Source of the DNA: JAJZQH01 sp041658465
Lineage (GTDB): Bacteria > UBA10199 > 2-02-FULL-44-16 > JAAZCA01
Assembly (NCBI GenBank): GCA_041658465.1
Contig: JBBAAC010000172.1
Coordinates: 1 to 5,275 of the forward strand
Direction of reading: 5' to 3'
DNA length: 5,275 nucleotides
The notes beneath the pieces were generated by a model that saw nothing but the letters and a program-made list of their open reading frames with translations, made no database searches and was not told where the DNA came from. The position numbers and the translations under genes were made by a program. Below are positions 1-4,197 of this stretch, piece by piece. How positions within the stretch are numbered: position 1 is the stretch's first letter; each line of letters begins with the position of its first letter.

Positions 1-242
1 CCTGCGAAAAGAATAAACGCAGGGGAAACATTGAGCGCCCTTGCCAGCTTCTCGGCAATAGCCTTTCCAACCGGCCGCCTGCCATGAACGATGTCGGAAA
101 GATTCGACGGTGAAACGCCCGAGCGCCTTGAAAGCTCTGCCTGCGTCATCTCATTAAGCTCGCATGTCATCTTAATGACATCGCCTGTGGAGAGGTTCGC
201 ACGGTCCTTTGCAGCAACGTAATCGGTTCTTGATCTGGTCAT
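1..242 (-). CDS. Xre/HigA-type HTH antitoxin (3' end beyond window)
   Basis: This is the antitoxin of a type II TA pair. It should bind and neutralise the RelE/HigB-like toxin encoded just upstream and repress the shared promoter. The visible 80 residues start MTRSRTDYVAAKD and contain a helix-turn-helix at about residues 30-78: EMTQAELSRRSGVS, then the recognition-helix region SPSNLSDIVHGRRPVG, then AIAEKLARALNVSPAFIL. This is the standard Xre/Cro-type pattern. The ATG at 242 is chosen because GAGAGGAG lies just upstream on the minus strand. The gene begins 11 nt after the toxin stop, so the order is toxin first, antitoxin second, as in higBA-type operons. The coding region leaves the window at base 1 with no stop seen, so total length is unknown. 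Seen: HTH, ribosome binding site (RBS), spacing. Inferred: antitoxin role, from the neighbour and gene order. Confidence 0.87.
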   Translation of the reverse strand, partial: MTRSRTDYVAAKDRANLSTGDVIKMTCELNEMTQAELSRRSGVSPSNLSDIVHGRRPVGKAIAEKLARALNVSPAFILFA

Positions 243-253
243 AATATCTCCTC

Positions 254-529
254 TCAGTAATCATGCGGACCAACCTGCTCGACAAACACCGTGACCGTTT
301 CTTTTTCTATGTTGTAAATCACGCGATATTGATCGTTCAGATACGAAGAGCGATAGCCCTCCCATCTTCCTTTTAACGCGTGATCTTTGAAACCGGGCAG
401 TTTGCGCAGTTCGAACGGTCCGTCCCGCTGCACAATCTGTTTCCAGACGGTATATTTGCGCTGAACCTGTAACGGCGCACTGTCGATAACTCTTGTTGCC
501 TTCGTCCGATGCTCAAGCACCGTCCACAT
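254..529 (-). CDS. RelE/HigB-like type II toxin (probable mRNA interferase)
   Basis: This is probably a ribosome-dependent mRNA endonuclease toxin of the RelE/ParE superfamily. The product is 91 residues, normal for the family. The diagnostic part is the C-terminal half: LKGRWEGYRSSYLNDQYRVIY at about residues 52-72, then a beta strand TVTVFVEQV and the terminal GPHDY. The strand pattern (Y)RVIYNI..TVTVF and a C-terminal His/Tyr pair resemble RelE/YoeB-like toxins, where these residues help cleave mRNA. The chosen start is ATG 529, which has AAGGGA six bases upstream. A GTG at 544 in the same frame would add MKGQI, but the RBS lies inside that extension. The antitoxin gene follows 11 nt downstream. 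ParE-like gyrase toxins share the fold, so the exact target is inferred. No frame damage is visible. Confidence 0.87.
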   Translation of the reverse strand: MWTVLEHRTKATRVIDSAPLQVQRKYTVWKQIVQRDGPFELRKLPGFKDHALKGRWEGYRSSYLNDQYRVIYNIEKETVTVFVEQVGPHDY

Positions 530-557
530 AATCTGTCCCTTCACTTTTTACAGATAT

Positions 558-586
558 ATCATATGTTCTCATAAATGGGAAGTCAA
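558..586 (-). promoter_or_regulatory. Sigma-70-type promoter of the TA operon
   Basis: Read on the minus strand, TTGACT (586-581) and TATGAT (563-558) are separated by exactly 17 bases, so both hexamers are near consensus. Transcription should start near 551, giving a leader of about 20 nt before the toxin ATG at 529. The spacing to the toxin gene and the repeats over the promoter support the assignment. Confidence 0.75.
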
Positions 587-606
587 CTGGTGTTCTCAAA
601 AAAGGG
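564..606 (-). promoter_or_regulatory. Paired direct-repeat operators over the TA promoter
   Basis: Two 16-bp direct repeats lie at 564-579 and 591-606 with 14 of 16 positions identical. On the minus strand both read CCC-W-TTT-W-TGAGAACA. The first fits inside the -35/-10 spacer and the second sits immediately upstream of the -35 box, 27 bp apart start to start. That placement would block RNA polymerase and is what is expected of sites bound by an Xre-type antitoxin or the toxin-antitoxin complex. The repeats and positions are read directly; binding is inferred. Confidence 0.6.
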
Positions 607-729
607 TGCCCGCATCGCCCTTTTCTTAAACGTCTTCGCAGCACTCCCGGCACGCGGGGCATGAGCAGCCATGTCTGAATGAAAACTCCCCGCGATAAGC
701 CGCAAGGTATCACCGGCAACATCTCCGAT
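607..729. other. Intergenic segment with no recognised gene
   Basis: This stretch separates the TA promoter from the repeat-like segment. Short open frames occur on the minus strand, but they have no credible RBS and overlap the TA promoter or the repeat region. No RNA gene or mobile element end is recognisable. Confidence 0.5.
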
Positions 730-818
730 CACCCTCACCCTTCCCTCTCCCCTCCCTTCGACGTTGCTCAGGGCAGGCAAGGGAGAGGGTGGCGGAAACC
801 CCGCAGCAAGCTGCGGGG
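730..818. repeat. Hairpin-rich dispersed-repeat-like element
   Basis: The segment has two parts. The first is an inverted repeat, CCCTCTCCC (743-751) with GGGAGAGGG (781-789), enclosing CTTCGACGTTGCTCAGGGCAGG. Its minus-strand reading encodes the familiar spurious peptide PALSNVEG, a signature of short repeats scattered through many environmental bacterial genomes. The second is a perfect 9-bp inverted repeat, CCCCGCAGC (799-807) and GCTGCGGGG (810-818), separated only by AA. No T-tract follows either hairpin, so neither is a convincing Rho-independent terminator. I call it a repeat from memory of such motifs; only one copy is present here, so the dispersed nature is inferred. Confidence 0.55.
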
Positions 819-878
819 AATCATCACATTGAAGTCATATATTTGACAGTTCTCCGGGATTTTCTCAAAATGAAATTC

Positions 879-891
879 AAAAAAAAAAAAA
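879..891. other. A13 tract upstream of the sigma-54 promoter region
   Basis: Thirteen consecutive A residues lie just before the palindrome at 897-920. Such a tract can bend DNA and could help loop an activator onto sigma-54 polymerase, though that role is inference only. Confidence 0.4.
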
Positions 892-896
892 CGAAC

Positions 897-920
897 CGTG
901 TAATTTCAAGGTATTACACG
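897..920. promoter_or_regulatory. Palindromic putative regulator site, CGTGTAAT-N8-ATTACACG
   Basis: Two perfect 8-bp arms (897-904 and 913-920) flank an 8-bp centre. The palindrome ends 10 bp before the sigma-54 promoter, covering about -60 to -37 relative to the predicted start near 957. A dimeric DNA-binding protein is the natural reader. This is closer to the promoter than the usual enhancer sites of sigma-54 activators (often -80 to -200), so it could be a repressor or co-regulator site. No regulator gene is in the window. Confidence 0.55.
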
Positions 921-930
921 ATTCCCGATC

Positions 931-947
931 TGGCACAGGGATTGCTT
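931..947 (+). promoter_or_regulatory. Sigma-54 (RpoN) -24/-12 promoter
   Basis: TGGCAC, five bases, then TTGCT matches the core of the RpoN consensus TGGCAC-N5-TTGCW, including the invariant GG (932-933) and GC (944-945) at the correct spacing. With the C at 945 as -12, transcription should begin near 957, leaving a leader of about 70 nt before the ATG at 1028. It faces the Cys-rich exported protein gene and nothing else lies between. Expression should therefore need an AAA+ enhancer-binding activator. Confidence 0.8.
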
Positions 948-979
948 CAAATCAAGTGTGGTTGCGATGTCAAATTCAG

Positions 980-1000
980 GATCAGCAATAACCGCTGATC
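980..1000 (+). other. Hairpin in the 5' leader of the Cys-rich protein gene
   Basis: GATCAGC (980-986) and GCTGATC (994-1000) form a perfect 7-bp stem with a 7-nt loop. It lies within the predicted transcript between the sigma-54 start site and the RBS. It ends 13 nt before the Shine-Dalgarno sequence, so it does not hide it. It could stabilise the mRNA 5' end or be a protein-binding site. Confidence 0.45.
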
Positions 1001-1013
1001 GAAAAATAACCTT

Positions 1014-1021
1014 GGAGGGAG
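1014..1021 (+). promoter_or_regulatory. Strong ribosome binding site
   Basis: GGAGGGAG lies six bases before the ATG at 1028. It is the best Shine-Dalgarno sequence on the plus strand of the window. It fixes this start and argues that the downstream ORF is really translated. Confidence 0.75.
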
Positions 1022-1027
1022 AATAAT

Positions 1028-1525
1028 ATGAAAAAACAGACATACACGATTGTGATCACCGGAATGTCTATCATGCTGCTGCTCTATCTCACGAGCTCAG
1101 CTGGCGCCCAGTTCGCACCGAATACAGGCCATGTCGCGCAACGCCAGATTCAGGTCGTTGCAAAACCTGAGACAGATATAATAAGCAAAAAGTTCTACGG
1201 TCCTGTGACACGCGCGCCAGTTCAGGTAAAATTTTGTGCCGAAGGGTATGAGTATCTCGCTATATCCGAGAGTACTCAGTGCCAGCTAGATATGCCCATT
1301 TGCAGGCAGATAGGGAATCCGCCGAAACCAATCATTGGAGGATTTGTTTGCAAGGGTAAGGACAAACCCTTTCTCGATGTCGGCGCAGCGAAGGATATCT
1401 GTTTGGCAGGAACAACTGCTGTCTCCAGCAGCGCCAACGGGTCACCAAATGGCGAAGGTCTATATAGCGAGACCGAGGTTTGTTGCGCGTTCCTCGGAGA
1501 GCCGGAACAAGCTTGCAACCCCTGA
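1028..1525 (+). CDS. Small exported Cys-rich protein of unknown function
   Basis: I do not recognise a family. The product is 165 residues. It begins with a clear Sec signal peptide: basic MKKQ, a hydrophobic core TIVITGMSIMLLLYL, and an AGA cleavage site giving a mature start near Q28. There is no lipobox, so it should be periplasmic or secreted. The mature part has eight cysteines (70, 85, 92, 108, 125, 152, 153, 163) and none in the first 42 residues after cleavage. An even number in an exported protein suggests up to four disulfides, including a vicinal CC pair. The N-terminal mature region looks unstructured; the rest is Gly/Pro-containing with no transmembrane segment. Start choice is firm because of GGAGGGAG. 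It is a single-gene unit behind the sigma-54 promoter, and base composition is AT-richer than the following gene. A c-type cytochrome is excluded because CXXCH is absent. Confidence 0.8.
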   Translation: MKKQTYTIVITGMSIMLLLYLTSSAGAQFAPNTGHVAQRQIQVVAKPETDIISKKFYGPVTRAPVQVKFCAEGYEYLAISESTQCQLDMPICRQIGNPPKPIIGGFVCKGKDKPFLDVGAAKDICLAGTTAVSSSANGSPNGEGLYSETEVCCAFLGEPEQACNP

Positions 1526-1538
1526 TACGATGTAAGCT

Positions 1539-1559
1539 GGGGCAGGATTATTCTGCCCC
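1539..1559 (+). terminator. Terminator-like hairpin after the Cys-rich gene
   Basis: GGGGCAG (1539-1545) pairs perfectly with CTGCCCC (1553-1559) around a 7-nt loop, 13 nt after the stop codon. A T-rich tail is missing; GCATAAG follows. It may stabilise the 3' end or act as a weak terminator, but it is not a classic intrinsic terminator. Confidence 0.4.
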
Positions 1560-1634
1560 GCATAAGATGAGCGGCTTGCAATCCAGCATCATTTTGCCTT
1601 GTCACGCAATCGGTCTGTTGGCATTGTACCCCGC

Positions 1635-3002
1635 ATGGAATTCCGATTCATAACCACGGCAGATCCGCTCTATAAAGAGGAGCTCGCGCTGCGATTTGAG
1701 CTCCTGCGCAAGCCGCTCAATATGCCGCAGGGGTCGGAGGCGTTCCCGTTCGAGGAGGAGAGCCTGCACCTCGTGGCTGTAGAGGGAGGGCGCGTCGTGG
1801 GCTGCGTGCTCTTCAAGCCGGAGGGGAACTCGGGTCGGATCTTCCAGATGGCGGTGGCAAAGGATTTCCAGGGGCGCGGCATAGGACGCGCGCTCATGAC
1901 GGAGCTGGAGGCAAGGCTCGTCGACGAGGGTTATGAAGACGCGTACATACACGCGCGCGAGCCGGTGCTGGGCTTTTACGAGGGGCTCGGCTTCGGATTG
2001 ACGGGCGATCCGTTCGAGGAGGTCGGGATCGAGCATCGGAAGATGATCAAGCGGCTCTCGCGGCAACCGGATGCGATCGTCCCCGGCCGGATCGCGCTCG
2101 CGCACAAGCCGGTCGTGGATATGATGCTGGCGTCATTCCCGCCCGAGATCTCGGAGCAGACGTTTACAAACGCCTTCGTATGGCGAGGCTCCCGCGACCT
2201 GCGCATCGCCGAGCAAGACGGCGCGATCGTCATCTACGAGGTCTGGGGCGACGACGCGATGATCATGGGGCCTCCGATCGGGGAGCTGTCGACCGCCAAG
2301 GCCGCCGCCGCGGTCGAGGCTGCAAGCGGCAAAGCGGTGACTGCCGTCGTGCGGCTGCCCGAGCGCGCGATCGCGGAGGCGGCGGCGATTCCCTGGGCGA
2401 TCGCGGAGGACCGCGACAACTTCGATTACGTCTATCGCAGGGAAGACCTCGCCGAACTGGCGGGACGCAATTACCACGCGAAGCGCAACCTCATAGCGCA
2501 GTGCCTCGCCGAGCACGACTGCGCGTACGAAGAGATCTCGCGCCAGAATCTCGCGGAGGTCAGGGACATGATGGACCGGTGGTGCAAGACGCGCGCGTGC
2601 GGCCAGGAACCCGGGCTCTGCCACGAGTACCAGGCGTTGAAGGAGCTCTTTGACCATTACTGGGAGCTTCGCGTGAGCGGAGCCGCGATCCGCGTGGATA
2701 AAAAGATCGAGGCATTCACCGTGGGCGAGCGGCTCAACGCGAACACCGCGGTGATCCACTTTGAAAAGGCGATGCCTGAATTCAAGGGCCTGTATCAGCT
2801 CATCAACCAGCTCTTCTGCAAGAATCAGCTCTCGGGATTCGAGTACGTGAACCGCGAGCAGGACCTGGGAATCGAGGGGCTTCGCAAGGCCAAGGAGAGT
2901 TACTTCCCCCACCATCTCGTGAAGAAGTTCACCGCATTTCCGCACGGCATCGAGAGGGGTCAAGAGCTCGCCGGGCACAAGGAGATACGCTGCCCGGAAT
3001 AG
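1635..3002 (+). CDS. GNAT acetyltransferase-DUF2156 (LPG_synthase_C) fusion protein
   Basis: The product is 455 residues in two parts. Residues about 1-140 are a GNAT N-acetyltransferase domain. The acetyl-CoA loop QGRGIG is at 79-84, preceded by the beta4 strand IFQMAVAKDF, and FYEGLGF (about 115-121) followed by GDPFEEVGIEHRKM closes the domain. Residues about 158-438 match DUF2156, the C-terminal domain family of phosphatidylglycerol lysyltransferases. Typical signatures are GRNYHAKRN (about 277-285) and FEYVNREQDLGIEGLRKAKE (about 402-421). DUF2156 itself adopts GNAT-like folds and in MprF-type enzymes transfers aminoacyl groups from tRNA to lipids. No membrane flippase segment is present, so this protein should be cytosolic and its acceptor is unknown. 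ATG 1635 is chosen because the GNAT domain starts there with MEFRFITT. A TTG at 1599 would add 12 residues of no evident domain, and no good RBS is visible for either. It is convergent with the next gene. Confidence 0.85.
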   Translation: MEFRFITTADPLYKEELALRFELLRKPLNMPQGSEAFPFEEESLHLVAVEGGRVVGCVLFKPEGNSGRIFQMAVAKDFQGRGIGRALMTELEARLVDEGYEDAYIHAREPVLGFYEGLGFGLTGDPFEEVGIEHRKMIKRLSRQPDAIVPGRIALAHKPVVDMMLASFPPEISEQTFTNAFVWRGSRDLRIAEQDGAIVIYEVWGDDAMIMGPPIGELSTAKAAAAVEAASGKAVTAVVRLPERAIAEAAAIPWAIAEDRDNFDYVYRREDLAELAGRNYHAKRNLIAQCLAEHDCAYEEISRQNLAEVRDMMDRWCKTRACGQEPGLCHEYQALKELFDHYWELRVSGAAIRVDKKIEAFTVGERLNANTAVIHFEKAMPEFKGLYQLINQLFCKNQLSGFEYVNREQDLGIEGLRKAKESYFPHHLVKKFTAFPHGIERGQELAGHKEIRCPE

Positions 3003-3056
3003 GTTGCTATCTCGAAGCGGCCAGGACGCCGGATCGGAATTCGTGCGCGATGCGCC

Positions 3057-3347
3057 TCACCGCACCCCTGGCACGAGTCCCTGGGCCTCTGCTTGCGACA
3101 TATACCGCCCTCGATTGGTGGCGAATGCGGCTGTCACCGTCTGCATCTCGGTCGGTGCTGCACCCACCCAGACCACCTGGCCTGATGACGGGAGCACGAC
3201 GGTGGTGGCAAATGCTGTAACGTTCTTCTCGGCGTACGCGCGCGCCTCGTTGAAGGTCTCCAGGCCATTGATCTTCCCGCTATCGATTAACGTGCCGTCG
3301 ATCGGGTAGAAGTAGAGACGTGAGCCATCCTTCCCCTTCCACGGCAT
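3057..3347 (-). CDS. C-terminal part of the split transglutaminase-like protein
   Basis: The 96-residue frame starts at an ATG overlapping the upstream stop as TGATG, which would allow coupled translation. More likely it is the remainder of the upstream gene. The frame stays open upstream of this ATG and reads SPHPQDGRLRGVL before MPWKGKDGSRLYFYPIDGT. In transglutaminase-like hydrolases the catalytic Asp lies in a strand after the Cys and His, in a W/Y..(V/I)D.T setting, and YFYPIDGT (D17) fits. A separate protein would start inside the fold with only the third catalytic residue. The tail (FNEARAYAEKNVTAFATTV.. to GLVPGVR) is not recognised. I infer a frameshift (mutation, sequencing error or programmed event). 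An independent small protein is possible but less likely. Confidence 0.6.
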   Translation of the reverse strand: MPWKGKDGSRLYFYPIDGTLIDSGKINGLETFNEARAYAEKNVTAFATTVVLPSSGQVVWVGAAPTEMQTVTAAFATNRGRYMSQAEAQGLVPGVR

Positions 3348-4051
3348 CAGTACGCCCCTGAGTCTGCCGTCCTGGGGATGTGGCGAAGCAGCCCGGCAAT
3401 TGCATGCATGGGATTTACCATAATGGCCGCTTTCGCACCGAGGGCGGAGAGCGTTGCTGCCAGGAGGAGGCTATCGGCCCTGCAGTCTCCTGCACGCCCC
3501 GCGATGAGCTGGGCAGGCTCGACGAGCTGGGCCATGATCACGGGTCCCGTGGAGTAGGTCATGCCAGCAGGAACCTCATACCGGACATTGAGCTCGCGAA
3601 AGGCGCCGAATGCCGCAAACCACGCCTTGGCCACCGGACCAGCGGCCGGGCCCGCGTCCCGCAGGTGTGAGCGTACAAGCCCCATCCATCGGGTCGAGGC
3701 CTCGTCGCTGCCAAGGACTGCCTTGCGCGCCATCAGCGTCGGACCAAAGTCAGGCGGCACGTCGTACGCAACACATCGCCCCTGGCCATTCGGCCGTTGA
3801 AAATCCTCAAAGATCTTTGCCCGGAACTGCGAGAAGCTGCTGAATGTCCGCAGATACTGTCCCCAGGACGTGCCCTGGGCGTAGACAAAATCAAACTCAG
3901 ACAGGGAATCATCTGAGGAGGACTGATGCTGCTCCTGTGTAACCTTTTGGTTGATCGACCTGAGCCAGCCCTGGACGCTGACAGGCGATTGAGAACCAGG
4001 AATGGTAGTGGTTACGCAATCGGAAATCGTGCCTAACTGGATATCTCCCAT
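3347..4051 (-). CDS. Transglutaminase-like cysteine hydrolase, N-terminal part (probably frameshifted)
   Basis: This is a 234-residue frame. Its C-terminal third carries a transglutaminase-like active-site region: AGDCRADSLLLAATLSALG with Cys190, then AAIMVNPMHAIAG with His216. GDC..(D/K)SLLLA..L..LG followed by a His-containing strand is the usual pattern of microbial transglutaminase-like proteases and amidases. After Gly220 the frame reads LLRHIPRTADSGAY and stops, losing the similarity, while the next minus-strand frame supplies the expected Asp. The N-terminal 180 residues are unrecognised. They hold a Ser/Gln-rich stretch at 34-49 (NQKVTQEQHQSSSDDS) and no signal peptide, so a cytosolic location is likely. 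ATG 4051 has AAGGGA upstream at about nine bases, partly inside a small hairpin. The gene is divergent from the TolC-like gene. LapG-type proteases were considered because of the TolC neighbour, but the active-site sequence is not LapG-like. Substrate unknown. Confidence 0.68.
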   Translation of the reverse strand: MGDIQLGTISDCVTTTIPGSQSPVSVQGWLRSINQKVTQEQHQSSSDDSLSEFDFVYAQGTSWGQYLRTFSSFSQFRAKIFEDFQRPNGQGRCVAYDVPPDFGPTLMARKAVLGSDEASTRWMGLVRSHLRDAGPAAGPVAKAWFAAFGAFRELNVRYEVPAGMTYSTGPVIMAQLVEPAQLIAGRAGDCRADSLLLAATLSALGAKAAIMVNPMHAIAGLLRHIPRTADSGAY

Positions 4052-4197
4052 GACGAGGCTTCCCTTCAGAAGCCCCCCGTATTTTTGTTATCGGCCGAAA
4101 ATTGAAAACGTTGCTTAATTTGTCATTTCGACAGTCCCAATTGACTTGTCGACCTGATCCAACTAATGGTAACTCTTCAAAAAAACGGGGCCTTTCG
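4052..4197. promoter_or_regulatory. Divergent intergenic region between transglutaminase-like and TolC-like genes
   Basis: Both flanking genes must be transcribed outward from here, so it should hold two promoters, but I cannot define either convincingly. On the plus strand TTGACT at 4141-4146 is a good -35 box, yet the hexamer 17 bp later (TAATGG) is poor. The inverted repeat GGCTTC (4057-4062) / GAAGCC (4069-4074) overlaps the Shine-Dalgarno sequence of the minus-strand gene. An A7 run lies at 4179-4185. Confidence 0.45.

Noticed and set aside
513..780. Two overlapping minus-strand frames upstream of the toxin gene
   Set aside because: They run over the TA promoter and the dispersed-repeat-like segment; the PALSNVEG peptide is a typical artefact of that repeat, and no start has a proper RBS.
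843..871. Possible sigma-70 promoter, TTGACA with CAAAAT 17 bp downstream
   Set aside because: The -10 hexamer is weak (4 of 6) and the AT-rich context makes chance matches likely. The sigma-54 site downstream is a much better promoter for the same gene.
789..998. Plus-strand 69-codon frame before the Cys-rich gene
   Set aside because: It begins inside the repeat-like element, translates the A13 tract as a lysine run, covers the palindrome and the sigma-54 promoter, and has no RBS. It is not a believable gene.
2133..2978. Long minus-strand frame of 281 codons opposite the fusion gene
   Set aside because: It is antisense to a clearly recognisable DUF2156 domain in GC-rich DNA, where long mirror frames are common. 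Its translation is Arg/Leu/Val-rich with no domain.
3003..3056. Search for a bidirectional terminator between the convergent genes
   Set aside because: Only a 4-bp GCGC repeat is visible and there is no T-tract on either strand, so no terminator can be supported.
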